Source: Deltaproteobacteria bacterium (lineage in GTDB: Bacteria > Desulfobacterota > Desulfarculia > Adiutricales > Adiutricaceae). From it: a stretch of DNA of 40,279 bases. The stretch is taken from the NCBI GenBank assembly GCA_031264185.1, contig JAISEL010000075.1:1-40279 (forward strand). Direction: 5' to 3'. The position numbers and the translations under genes are program-made. Numbering within the stretch: the stretch's first letter is position 1; every line of letters starts with the position of its first letter. Shown here one piece after another: positions 8,148 through 17,098 of this stretch. The notes under the pieces were generated by a model. The model was not told where the DNA came from. It saw only the letters and a list, made by a program, of their open reading frames with translations, and made no database searches.

Positions 8148-9404
8148 CTATCTTCTGGTGGTAGCAACCGGTTGGGCTGTTTCTTCCTGCTCAGGTTTCT
8201 GGGAATAGAGATCAATATAGCCGACGATAACTGAGCGTCCATCCCTCATCATGCCGCTGCCAGTATCAATGACCACCCCGACCACCAAATCTTTGGTGCC
8301 GTTGTTGTCGAAATCCTGGAAAACATAATCAACCGCCGGACCGGGCAACAAATTGGCGCTGTTAAAGAATGGAACCAAAGACAGGTTGGTGAACTTACGG
8401 GCCTCAATTATGCCGCTGTTATATGACCTCAGGTTCTTCATGAAAGGTACGCCGCCCTGATTGTTTTTGGCCACAATTATTTCATTAATGCCGTCACTGT
8501 CAATATCGTCGATAATAAGCCGGGTGGGCAAAAACACCAGATTTGGGCTCTGCTCCCTGTAAGTGGGCAGAACTATGTGGTTGGTGGTCCCGGCATAACT
8601 GTCAGGGCTCTCCCAGACTTTGCCGCCCCCGGTATCAAAGAGAGTCAGATGCTCGTCAACGGATTTAATAGCCGCCACCAGACGGGTGTTCTGGGTGCCT
8701 AAGTTGCCGATATTAAAACTGTAGAGATTTATATTTCTGGGCACCGGCACAAGACCCTGAGATTTTATTTCACCGTCTTTAAACTCCACGTAATGGGGTT
8801 TCCCGCCGTAAGACTCGTTACTGTTGGTCGAGGGCTTCTGACCGGTTAAACGTCTTTGCCCGGCCGGCCCGGTGACCCTCAGATACCAGGACAGATTTTT
8901 CACCAGAAGCTGGAGCTCTTTGGAGCCGTTATAAGCCAAAACCAGGGAAGAGGCTGTCTGATCACTGTACTGGGCCGAGAGGATGATCTCTTTTTTTCCG
9001 TTATTATCCGTATCGAAGAGATCCACGGACACTATAGTAATGTTGTTTTCGGTACTGAAAGTAGCCAGCTGCTCCAGAATCGGGCCGCTCCGGCGGGCCA
9101 GATAGACATTATGCGGGGTGACGTAGACCAGTTCATTGCGCCCGTCCCCGTCAATATCGGCCACATCCAAGCCCACTAACCGATCGGGAATATAGCTGCT
9201 GCGCCAAAGGGAGCTTTCTTTGATATTAGCCTCGTTGGAAACCACAAAATTGGGGTTCAAAGGGGAATCAGCCGGCGGCTTGTCCCGCCCCAGCAAACTG
9301 TAGGACGGATGGCGTTTGGCCGGTTCATCGGCACCATAAAAGACGGCGGAACCGAAAAAAATTGCTATGACCGAAAAAATGATCAGGTTGGTGATTTTCT
9401 TCAT
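8148..9404 (-). CDS. Secreted FG-GAP/VCBS-repeat protein
   Basis: 418 residues from ATG 9404, which has an AGGAT site upstream; a longer frame to 9485 adds residues with no signal-peptide character. The first ~25 residues (MKKITNLIIFSVIAIFFGSA) form a Sec signal peptide. Repeated Asp-rich calcium-loop motifs follow: DVADIDGDGRNELVYVT, FDTDNNGKKEIILS, IDDIDSDGINEIIVA and FQDFDNNGTKDLVVG. These are blades of a beta-propeller of the integrin-like FG-GAP/VCBS type. The role is unknown; such proteins are periplasmic or surface-exposed in many deltaproteobacteria. It follows the PilZ gene by 82 bp on the same strand and may belong to one transcript with the PilZ and receiver-TPR genes. Confidence 0.88.
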   Translation of the reverse strand: MKKITNLIIFSVIAIFFGSAVFYGADEPAKRHPSYSLLGRDKPPADSPLNPNFVVSNEANIKESSLWRSSYIPDRLVGLDVADIDGDGRNELVYVTPHNVYLARRSGPILEQLATFSTENNITIVSVDLFDTDNNGKKEIILSAQYSDQTASSLVLAYNGSKELQLLVKNLSWYLRVTGPAGQRRLTGQKPSTNSNESYGGKPHYVEFKDGEIKSQGLVPVPRNINLYSFNIGNLGTQNTRLVAAIKSVDEHLTLFDTGGGKVWESPDSYAGTTNHIVLPTYREQSPNLVFLPTRLIIDDIDSDGINEIIVAKNNQGGVPFMKNLRSYNSGIIEARKFTNLSLVPFFNSANLLPGPAVDYVFQDFDNNGTKDLVVGVVIDTGSGMMRDGRSVIVGYIDLYSQKPEQEETAQPVATTRR

Positions 9405-9486
9405 GAAGTAAATCCTTAAATTTACGTTATTTTGGCAATGACGAAAACCGCCTGCCGTGAATTGAACCCCAAAGCCGTAAGCCACC

Positions 9487-10146
9487 TTAAAGCCTTAAAG
9501 GGATGTGCTCAATGTCGTTTAAAAGCTCGCCTATCTGATTGTTGACCGCCGAAGTATTAGTCGGTAAAAATGATAAACCAGAGTAAAACGTCCCCTGAAA
9601 ATTGCGGCCGCTTTTCTTCTCCACCTGCAGGCCGTTAATGGTTTTCTGCTCATCAATGTAAAGATTCAGAAGAAGTTTCAACTCTGGAGGGATTTCGCTG
9701 GTTGAGGCCACCAAACAACCGCCCCAGGAGAGATCCAGCAAAAGACCTTTAGTCAGGATCTCCGGAACATTGGTCTCGTCCAACCGATCAACCGTCACCG
9801 GAATATGAACAGGGTAGCGCTTGTTGTTTCTTAAATTGGCCGTCTCTATACTGGCGGGATAAGACAAAAAGACCAGAGGCACGGGCCTAAAGCAACTGCC
9901 GATGACCTCACAGGAAAAATTGAAGATCTGGCCGTTATTAATAAAATTGACTGACCACTTACTGTTGTCATCAAGTTTGACCGGTAGCCCGTTAACCCGG
10001 GGTTGTTCCAAAACTATATAACGGCCAGGTTTGGAGCCGATAAAAATAGTATCCCATTTGGACTTAGTCGTCTCCATAGCCAGAAGACGGACTTTTAATC
10101 CATGAACCAGGGAATCAGGAAGTAAAGTAATCTTAGTTTCGGCCAT
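9487..10146 (-). CDS. PilZ-domain protein (c-di-GMP sensor)
   Basis: 219 residues. The N-terminal ~95 residues resemble the YcgR-like beta-barrel partner domain. The PilZ domain starts with LRNNKRYPVHIPV (about 105-117), which supplies the RxxxR-type motif as N-N-K-R, and continues to DLSWGGCLVAS, the [D/N]xSxxG motif. The first Arg of the canonical RxxxR is not obvious (L-R-N-N-K-R gives R-x-x-x-R), so both arginines are in fact present and c-di-GMP binding is plausible. It starts 5 bp after the receiver-TPR stop, so the two are co-translated. Likely targets are motility or envelope functions, but no flagellar gene is in view. Confidence 0.87.
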   Translation of the reverse strand: MAETKITLLPDSLVHGLKVRLLAMETTKSKWDTIFIGSKPGRYIVLEQPRVNGLPVKLDDNSKWSVNFINNGQIFNFSCEVIGSCFRPVPLVFLSYPASIETANLRNNKRYPVHIPVTVDRLDETNVPEILTKGLLLDLSWGGCLVASTSEIPPELKLLLNLYIDEQKTINGLQVEKKSGRNFQGTFYSGLSFLPTNTSAVNNQIGELLNDIEHIPLRL

Positions 10147-10151
10147 GCCGA

Positions 10152-11204
10152 TTATTTTTCTCCGGTTTTAAGTCTCAAGCCCATCTCGGCGGCCCTAAGT
10201 AAGTCCTGAGCCGCCACAAAACCGGGATTAAGGCTTAAAGCTTGTTTCAGAGTTTCCTTGGCTAAAATTTTATCGTTTTTATCTAAATAAACTCTGGATA
10301 AGTTAAAATAAATATTCTCGTCTGTGGGGTGAACCTTAATGGCTTTTTCATACGCCTTAATCGCTTCGTCCAGACGGCCTTGATGACGGTAAATTATTCC
10401 CAAACTATTATAAACGTTTGTAGTATCAGGTCGCAAGGTCAAAACCGTATTAAGGATCTCCTCAGCCTCATTTTCCTCATTTAATACCAGATGGAGGTCA
10501 GCGGCCCGTTCCAGACAGCCTTGAGCTTCCTGGATCCGGCCCAGTTTCTGGTATATAAGCCCCATCTGCTTAAAAGCCCTGGCATGCTGACTGTTGATTT
10601 TGGTCGCTTTCTTAAAGTAGCTTAGAGCCTCTTCAAAATTGCCTCGAATACTCAATATATATCCTAAATTATAAAAAATTTCAGCATTTTCGTGAATATC
10701 CAATATTTCATTACAGGTTACCAAAGCATCCTCGTAATTCCCTTTATTCATCTGTTCCTGGCACTTGCCGACCAGGTGGTCTACTTTCTCAACATCAGAA
10801 TCCCCCGGTTCCTGGATGGTCTCAATGATCTTCTGCTGGAAAGTATCGTCGGCGTAAGGAAAAGATAAAATATTGTCCACTCCGAAGCGGCCGGCTCGGA
10901 TTAAAAGCTTATTATTAACATTGGAGCTGTATAAAATTACGGTAGTTTTGAGATCAACGTCCAGCTGTCTGACCATGGATAGAAGCGACAGACCGGAAAT
11001 ATCAGGCAGCTCCTGGGATAAAATCAGGATATCCGGGGTGAAGTTTTTGAACATAGCCATGGCTTCAGACCCGTTTTCCGCATGCAGGTGGTTAAACAGC
11101 CCTATTTCCTGGAGAAGAGCGGCGTTTTTATCCAATTGGGCGATATTAGTGTCAGCCAAAAGGATCGTCGGCTGACCGGATTTTAAATTCAGGACATTCG
11201 CCAA
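10152..11204 (-). CDS. Pseudo-receiver domain plus TPR repeat protein
   Basis: 350 residues with a TTG start at 11204 (MANVLNLKSG); no in-frame ATG fits. Residues about 10-130 have the fold pattern of a response-regulator receiver: PTILLADTN, PDILILSQELPDISGLSLL, TTVILYSS and NILSFPYADD. The phospho-acceptor Asp is Ser63 and the Lys before the conserved Pro is Phe115, so phosphorylation is not expected. From about 140 to 345 there are at least five TPR units (for example AEIFYNLGYILSIRGNFEEA, TNVYNSLGIIYRHQGRLDEA). No output DNA-binding domain is present, so it is a scaffold-like protein. It is 54 bp downstream of leuC and 5 bp upstream of the PilZ gene. Confidence 0.88.
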   Translation of the reverse strand: MANVLNLKSGQPTILLADTNIAQLDKNAALLQEIGLFNHLHAENGSEAMAMFKNFTPDILILSQELPDISGLSLLSMVRQLDVDLKTTVILYSSNVNNKLLIRAGRFGVDNILSFPYADDTFQQKIIETIQEPGDSDVEKVDHLVGKCQEQMNKGNYEDALVTCNEILDIHENAEIFYNLGYILSIRGNFEEALSYFKKATKINSQHARAFKQMGLIYQKLGRIQEAQGCLERAADLHLVLNEENEAEEILNTVLTLRPDTTNVYNSLGIIYRHQGRLDEAIKAYEKAIKVHPTDENIYFNLSRVYLDKNDKILAKETLKQALSLNPGFVAAQDLLRAAEMGLRLKTGEK

Positions 11205-11258
11205 TAGTAACCATTCTCTTTTAGGCTGCCCAAAAGGCCGTTAAGCTCCTGAAACGGG

Positions 11259-12662
11259 CTAGATTGAGGCCGGACCGACAATCCTACCGGTCACCGCCGC
11301 CGCCGCCGCCGTAACGGGACTGGCCAGATGAGTCAAGGAACCTCGGCCCTGGCGTCCTTCAAAATTGCGGTTGGAAGTGCTGACACACCTGGCTCCGGTC
11401 GGCACCAGATCCGGGTTCATACCCAGACACATAGAACAGCCTGGTTCCCGCCACTGGCAGCCGGCTGACTTGAATATCTCAGCTAAACCCAGATCTTCGG
11501 CCTGTTTTTTTATAATTCCGGAACCGGGCACAACCAAAGTCCGGACATTTTTATTGACTCGATGATCTTTAAAAATTCCGGCGGCGGCTGTCAGATCCTC
11601 CAGCCGTCCGTTGGTGCAGGAACCAATAAAGACGTAATCAACTTTAATATCAGCCAAAGGCGTACCTGGTTTAAGCCCATGATAAGCCAGAGCGTTTAAG
11701 CCAGCTGCCCGTTCGTCGGGATTGAGAAAACCGGACGGATCCGGGACAGCCTGATCTAAGGAAATATTCTGGGCAGGATTGGTTCCCCACGTTACCCGAG
11801 GCCGGACAGATTCGCCGGTTATTTCCAAAGATTTGTCAAACCGGTACCCAGGATCTGTTTTATAAGTCCGCCAGACATTGGCCGCTGCCTCAAAATCGGT
11901 CCCATGCGGCGCATAAGGACGACCTCTTAAGTAAGAAAACGTCGTTTCGTCCGGAGCAATGAGCCCCAGTTTGGCTCCGCACTCAATGGCCATATTGGCC
12001 AGGGTCAGCCGTCCTTCCAAAGACAGTTTCTCGACCGCCGACCCTCTGTACTCAATCGCGTAGCCTGTCCCTCCCCCAACCCCTAAAATCTTGATAATAT
12101 ATAAAATCAGATCTTTGGCCATAACTCCGGGGCTAAGAGCGCCGCTAACCGAAACCGATAAATTTTTCGGCTTATGCTGAGTCAAAGTCTGGGTGGCCAG
12201 AACATGCTCCACCTCGCTGGTCCCAATCCCAAATGCCAGAGCTCCGATCGCCCCGTGGGTCGCGGTATGGCTGTCCCCGCAGACAACCGAGTGGCCAGGC
12301 AGAATGAGGCCCTGCTCAGGCATGGTCACATGGATAACGCCCTGCCGTATGTCGGTAACCCCGAAAAACGTCTTAATCCCGAACTCAGCCTGATTCTTTT
12401 CCAGAGCCGCCAACTGGGCTTCAGCGATTTGATCTTTTAACGGACGGTTTCGGTCATCAGTGGGTATGGAGTGGTCAATAACCCCGCAGGTCAGATCCGG
12501 TCTTCTGACTTTCCGGCCAGCGGCTCTTAGACCGTCAAATGCCTGGTTGGAGGTGACCTCATGAATCAGATGACGATCTATATACAATAAATCAGGTTGC
12601 CCAGTGGTTCTGTCCACCACATGGGCCTCCCAAAGTTTGTCCAATAAACTTAAACCTGGCAT
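11259..12662 (-). CDS. leuC: 3-isopropylmalate dehydratase, large subunit
   Basis: 467 residues, the usual LeuC length of the bacterial 4Fe-4S form. It isomerises 2- to 3-isopropylmalate in leucine synthesis together with the small subunit LeuD. The aconitase-family pattern is complete: VCGDSHTATHGAIGALAFGIG, FIGSCTNGR, and GCSMCLGMNPD, which together supply the three cluster cysteines. An AAGGACAGG ribosome-binding site precedes ATG 12662. leuD is not adjacent; the next gene on the strand is the receiver-TPR protein, so LeuD must be encoded elsewhere. No leader peptide or T-box is visible in the ~90 bp upstream. Confidence 0.95.
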   Translation of the reverse strand: MPGLSLLDKLWEAHVVDRTTGQPDLLYIDRHLIHEVTSNQAFDGLRAAGRKVRRPDLTCGVIDHSIPTDDRNRPLKDQIAEAQLAALEKNQAEFGIKTFFGVTDIRQGVIHVTMPEQGLILPGHSVVCGDSHTATHGAIGALAFGIGTSEVEHVLATQTLTQHKPKNLSVSVSGALSPGVMAKDLILYIIKILGVGGGTGYAIEYRGSAVEKLSLEGRLTLANMAIECGAKLGLIAPDETTFSYLRGRPYAPHGTDFEAAANVWRTYKTDPGYRFDKSLEITGESVRPRVTWGTNPAQNISLDQAVPDPSGFLNPDERAAGLNALAYHGLKPGTPLADIKVDYVFIGSCTNGRLEDLTAAAGIFKDHRVNKNVRTLVVPGSGIIKKQAEDLGLAEIFKSAGCQWREPGCSMCLGMNPDLVPTGARCVSTSNRNFEGRQGRGSLTHLASPVTAAAAAVTGRIVGPASI

Positions 12663-12696
12663 GAAACCTGTCCTTGGTAAAGATGATGCCTTCGCA

Positions 12697-12793
12697 CAAA
12701 CAACCTGTTTTCAGAAGTCGAGTTAAAAAAAGGTAATGATATCAAGTAATTATAAATCTAATTTTCTAAAAAACAGGCGTTTTGCGAGGCCGT
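12697..12793 (+). repeat. Dispersed ~98-bp repeat, copy 1
   Basis: This stretch matches 17001-17098 in the opposite orientation at roughly 80% by eye. Shared blocks are TAATGATATCAAGTA, TTATAAAT and TTTTGCGAGGCCGT. It lies directly upstream of leuC. It carries no open frame of note and could be a MITE-like or extragenic palindromic element. Confidence 0.7.
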
Positions 12794-13551
12794 AAAAGAT
12801 GACTTAAAGTATAATTCATATCCCCGGCCTGCCGGAAAACTGGCTGGTTATTAAATTCGAAACTTATTTCAGCAGGCTTACGCAAGCCGATTAAGGTAAG
12901 ATTATAGAAGATTGACCGCCAATAAACAAGACAGCTGGCCTCAAAAGATTGGAGCAAAAATATATGTTATTACCAATTTTTTATAAATTACATTTTATAT
13001 ATATAATTAATAATTTAATTATTAAATTTATATATAAACCATATAAACACATAAAAATTACTAATATATTATCAAATAACTAAAAAAATGAATTTAACCC
13101 AATATATTTCAGTTACCACTGAACCATAGGGACCGTAAAACCTTCCTAGGCCCCAAAAAAGTCGGACCAGGTGTAAATTGAGAGATTATAGTTGCTTTAC
13201 CTGTTGAAAACTGCTAGAAATAAATAAAAAATTATCCATACAGATTTATGGTACTTTTTTAATAAGATTTTTCCCCTTGGCTTTGAGTTTGGCTTGGCTA
13301 AAAAAACCATAAAAGATATAATATATGACATTTAAAATTTAAATTTATTAATTAGATAGTTATTTACATAATTAAAAATGATTACTAGTATTATAATATA
13401 ATTATTGACTTATTAAAATAATATAATTTCTATTTTTCTCTATTTATTCGTAATAAACCCCGGAGAAATGTGCTTGCCCCAAAAGCAAGTCCGCTAGACA
13501 GACAATTTTAAAACCGCCTTTCTTCTATTTCCGTCCTGAACAGGAGAAAAA
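12794..13551. other. Very AT-rich gap
   Basis: About 750 bp with long A/T runs, especially 12961-13090 and 13315-13440, including the near-palindrome TTAATAATTTAATTATTAA. No gene is supportable. CTTGC/GCAAG forms a small hairpin near 13470-13487. The region presumably contains the promoter of the CusF-like gene, but no clear -35/-10 pair stands out in such AT-rich DNA. Confidence 0.45.
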
Positions 13552-13953
13552 ATGCCACGATTTATTAGCCAATTCTTTAAAATCTCAACTGGCAAGCTCC
13601 TGAAATGGAGTGTAATTTTAAGTCTTTTTTTTTCTGCTGAAATGGCCCTGAGCCAAAGTCGGCTCCACTACCAGCAACCGGTCCCCCAAGCTCCAGGGCC
13701 AATGGCACCGAAAATTAAGGGCACTATTTTTTCCGCTTCAGGTATGGTTGTCGGGATCAAGGACAAACCAGCTCGTCTGGTTATCAAGCATCAACCCATC
13801 AAAGCCGTAGGCTGGACCTCCAAGACCAAAGACTTTCCGGTTGCTGACCGATCCCTTCTCAAAAATATCCGAAAAGGCGACCAGATACGTTTTGATATCC
13901 GTTTTGAGGGGCAAAAATATACTATAATAGACATTGAACATTTTAAAAAATAA
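13552..13953 (+). CDS. Periplasmic CusF-like protein with altered copper site
   Basis: 133 residues with AGGAG 7 bp before the ATG. The N-terminal ~35 residues are a signal peptide (KLLKWSVILSLFFSAEMALS). Residues about 54-130 follow the CusF copper-chaperone OB-fold pattern: GTIFSASGMVVGI, LVIKHQPIKAVGW, DFPVADRSLLKNIRKGDQIRF. In CusF, Cu(I) is held by one His, two Met and a stacking Trp. Here His80 and Trp88 are in place, but the WPxMTM segment is WTSKTK, so both Met positions are Lys (91 and 93). Copper binding is therefore doubtful. No efflux (CusCBA-like) genes are nearby; the gene stands alone in an AT-rich region. Confidence 0.75.
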   Translation: MPRFISQFFKISTGKLLKWSVILSLFFSAEMALSQSRLHYQQPVPQAPGPMAPKIKGTIFSASGMVVGIKDKPARLVIKHQPIKAVGWTSKTKDFPVADRSLLKNIRKGDQIRFDIRFEGQKYTIIDIEHFKK

Positions 13954-14273
13954 TATATTTTTATCTGATTTAAGCTAAAATAGTCTAAATCATCTTGATC
14001 TTTTCTGACGGTTGTTTTTCTTTCCGAATGACCTCTAAAGAAGTCGGATAAAAAAGGCACTAATCAGACTGCCAGTTCCACATCTTCATAGTTTAAAGAA
14101 ATATTAGCCGTTAATCTTTCTAAACTGCCTGTATTCCAGGGTTCTATCCGCTCGTCAGCCAATCAGTAAAGAGTTGTAATTCTTAAATAACTTCCCAATA
14201 AAGACAGGCGCAGGAGAGCTGGTTGACAAATGTCAAAAGCAGAAGCGTAAAAAAAACATTAGAGATGCTTTTG

Positions 14274-14776
14274 GCCGGAGAATTAGCGTCGGTCATTTTT
14301 TAATGAAAGGCTGATTTGTTTAAAATAACAATTTGACCGGACAATTCGAGGTCATAGAAATAATGTCTTCTACATAGTAAACGGCAATTTGAGTGATTTA
14401 AAGACAAAATATGCTTATAAAAATAACTTCAAGAATCAATGTACTATCCAGCGCTGGAAAATTTGTCACATATATTTTTCGGACAGTTCGTCGTATACCT
14501 GTTCAATTTAGCCGAATAGCTCGGCAGGGGGCAATTTCAGTCCGCCAAAAACACCCGGAAAAACTGACCAGATATTATAAATTCAGGGATTGAAAAATTG
14601 TCCTTTTTCCCCTTAATCAAATCGTATGCCTAAAATGGCCTTGAAGTAAAAACAATTAAATATATTAAAATCAAGGTGTTACTATCATAATTATTATTTC
14701 AAACTGTCATGAGTTTCTCTGGCTTCAACCCTGAGTCATGAATAATGCTTTAGCTGGTATGTTTCACGGTTCCCCT
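14274..14776 (+). repeat. Long non-coding direct repeat, copy 1
   Basis: About 500 bp that recur at 14837-15330 in the same orientation. Both copies begin GCCGGAGAATTAGCGTCGG and share GGAAAATTTGTCACATAT and GGGATTGAAAAATTGTCC. Identity is roughly 80% with small indels. Open frames are not conserved between copies, since stops fall at different places, so this is more likely RNA, a repeat unit or a relic than a gene. Confidence 0.8.
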
Positions 14777-14836
14777 ATATCGTGAAAAATAGGTTAGTCG
14801 GCATGTTTCACGGTAAAATCCATTTGAAGGGTTGTT

Positions 14837-15330
14837 GCCGGAGAATTAGCGTCGGTCATTTTTTAATCAAAGGCTGATTCATTTTAAAATAACAATTTGA
14901 CCGGACAATTCAAAACTGTAGAAATAATGTCTTTTACATAGTAACCAGCAATTTGAGTAATTTAATGACAAAATATATTTATAAAAATACCTTCAAGAAT
15001 AAATGTACTATCCAACGCTGGAAAATTTGTCACATATATTTTTTTGAACCGTCTGGCGTCTACCTGTCCGATTTAGCCGAATTGCTCAGTCGGTGTCAAT
15101 CTAAGCAGACCAAAAACACTCGGAAAAAATGATCAGTATTTTTGGATTCAGGGATTGAAAAATTGTCCTGTTTCTCCTTAATTAAATAGTAAGCTGAAAT
15201 TGACTTTAAGACAAAAACTGAAAAAATTTATTAAAATCAAGATGTTACATTACTCCAAACTGTCATTAGTACCTCTGGTTTCACCCCAGGTCTTGAAAAA
15301 CATTTTGGCTGATATATTTCTCGGTAAACT
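14837..15330 (+). repeat. Long non-coding direct repeat, copy 2
   Basis: Second copy of the block at 14274-14776, offset by 563 bp. It ends near CTGATATATTTCTCGGTAAA, matching CTGGTATGTTTCACGGT of copy 1. The ~60 bp between copies hold a further TTTCACGGT and an inverted CGTGAAA. Confidence 0.8.
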
Positions 15331-15889
15331 AATGAATCATAGTTAGAAGAAATCAGAATTATAATTTGTACCCAAACAAACATAACGCAAGGCAAAATAC
15401 CATTACAGCCGGAAATTTTATCTTCAGAACCGAGTCAGAACTCAAAAACAAATCCATAATAATCGAGTTTTGAAAAATTTTTGTTCATTGAAATTGCGGT
15501 TGTTTTAAATCTGATTATACGGGAATTGAAGTCTTGCCTTGGCCATGCCTCTGCTAAATAGAAAAAAAATTTATTATGATATATACAAATAGCTTTATGT
15601 AAAATATTTTTTAACTTAAAATTAATAATTTTTACTTTATTAACTAAAATATTTAAAAAATAAAGATCAATTAAGTTTTCTAAATACTACTAAAATACTA
15701 TAAATCTAGCTACAAAACCCAACAATAAAAATCATTTTTTAGGCAGATCAAAGAGGCTAATTCGTAGGAATTATTGCTTTTTTCAGATGAACGACTAATT
15801 TAGCATTTCCGGATTTTATGTATCTCAACAGTCAGAACTGACCTCCAGTCATGTCTGCACTAAAAATGCCATTTTAAAATAAAAGTTTG
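15331..15889. other. AT-rich gap
   Basis: No gene or clear structured element seen. It leads into a strong terminator at 15890 although no plus-strand gene lies between 13953 and that terminator. Confidence 0.4.
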
Positions 15890-15924
15890 GCCAATAAAAT
15901 TTCTATTGGCATTTTTTTATTTTA
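15890..15924 (+). terminator. Orphan intrinsic terminator
   Basis: GCCAATA (15890-15896) pairs with TATTGGC (15904-15910) around a 7-nt loop, followed by ATTTTTTTATTTT. This is a good plus-strand intrinsic terminator. The nearest upstream plus-strand gene ends at 13953, almost 2 kb away, which suggests an unannotated transcript from the repeat region. Confidence 0.7.
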
Positions 15925-16133
15925 TGGTATATTCTCTTAAGCGTGAAGGTCAGGAAATTAATCTTCCAAGCTACAAAGCGATGGTCAGGCTGTTTTTGAC
16001 AATCACTTTTCCTGCGAGCCAGTCTTTTGCTGTACAATTGGCAGGAAAAAATTTTTCTGTCAAATTCCATAAAGCGCATTAATTTTTAGTTCACTATTGC
16101 CTGTCATAGGTAAATTTGGTTCTGGAGAAAGAA

Positions 16134-16850
16134 ATGAAAAGCATTGACAAGATATTTTCAGAATCTCTCAAGTATTTTGTCCAACAGGAACGGTCCCAGA
16201 GAAGCTTTGCCGCCAAGGTTGGCATCTCTGCTCCCTACCTTAACGACCTTTTAAATGGTCGTCGGTACGGGGAGGACCAGACGAAGCGCAAAATTGCCAC
16301 CGCTCTGGGCTACCCTGATCGGCATTATGAAGACTTTCTGGACATTGGCCGGATAATTCTCAACGGCAGCCCAGTGCCGGAGACCGACAAGTTTGCCGGT
16401 CTGGGTGATGAAGCCCTGAGAATACGCGGCTTTCTGCCTCTGAACTATTCAGACCAGATGATTTTGGGTCCGGACAACTTGATCCAGGTAACTGACGATG
16501 TCCGGAGAAGCCATGTTGTTATACACGGACCAAGTCTGCGCCGGTCAACATCTTCCGGTCTTCAGGCCTTCCGGGTCCCTGATGATTCAATGGAACAGGT
16601 TATTGCAAAAAATAGTACCATCGTTGCAGACCTGGCCCAAAACGATCCTGAAAATCTGAGGGATGGACACAGCTATATCATCTGTCTGGAGAAAGATACC
16701 GGACAATGCACGATCAAGTACCTCAGCTGGGCTGAAAAAAATAAAACCCTCCTGATTTGCGCTGAAAACCGGAAATATAAGTCCTTAGTGCGCAATCTTG
16801 AGGACGTTAAAATCGTCGGCCGGATCATCATGGCCTATCGACCGTTTTAA
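16134..16850 (+). CDS. XRE/S24-family transcriptional repressor
   Basis: 238 residues. I chose ATG 16134 because GGAGA lies 8 bp upstream; a TTG at 16116 would add six residues. Residues about 9-65 form a Cro/C1 helix-turn-helix (RSFAAKVGISAPYLNDLLNGRR). The C-terminal half is a LexA/phage-repressor S24 domain with Ser152 in VPDDSMEQVI and a candidate Lys195 in TIKYLSW, so the Ser-Lys dyad appears intact. The linker shows no obvious Ala-Gly cleavage pair at the usual place, so it may act without self-cleavage. It stands alone between an upstream orphan terminator and its own terminator, and probably represses its own promoter or an unlinked prophage. No phage structural genes are visible. Confidence 0.87.
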   Translation: MKSIDKIFSESLKYFVQQERSQRSFAAKVGISAPYLNDLLNGRRYGEDQTKRKIATALGYPDRHYEDFLDIGRIILNGSPVPETDKFAGLGDEALRIRGFLPLNYSDQMILGPDNLIQVTDDVRRSHVVIHGPSLRRSTSSGLQAFRVPDDSMEQVIAKNSTIVADLAQNDPENLRDGHSYIICLEKDTGQCTIKYLSWAEKNKTLLICAENRKYKSLVRNLEDVKIVGRIIMAYRPF

Positions 16851-16875
16851 AAAGTCACGCCACGTTGCAACCAAT

Positions 16876-16906
16876 AAAAAAATTCCCAGCCCCTGGGAAT
16901 TTTTTT
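16876..16906 (+). terminator. Intrinsic terminator of the S24 repressor gene
   Basis: A 14-bp perfect stem (TTCCCAG core flanked by seven A and seven T) closes a CCC loop 25 bp after the stop. The A/T flanks make it work in either direction. Confidence 0.9.
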
Positions 16907-17000
16907 ATCACGTCATATTTATCTAAAATATATACAATTAATATTATAAAATATTTCTAGTATTAAAAAATACTGTTCTATCAAGTTAAATCAAAATATG

Positions 17001-17098
17001 ACGGCCTCGCAAAAATCCGTTTTGCAGAAAAATGCATTTATAACTACTTGATATCATTATCTTTTTTGAACTTGTCTTCTAAAAACATGGGTTTTTCC
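17001..17098 (-). repeat. Dispersed ~98-bp repeat, copy 2
   Basis: Reverse-complement match of 12697-12793. Read on the minus strand it contains TAATGATATCAAGTAG, TTATAAAT and TTTTTGCGAGGCCGTC. A partial echo, GATATCAAGT, occurs at about 17251 on the plus strand. Confidence 0.7.

Noticed and set aside
14411-14593. 60-residue frame in repeat copy 1
   Set aside because: The equivalent frame in copy 2 is not conserved, which argues against coding.
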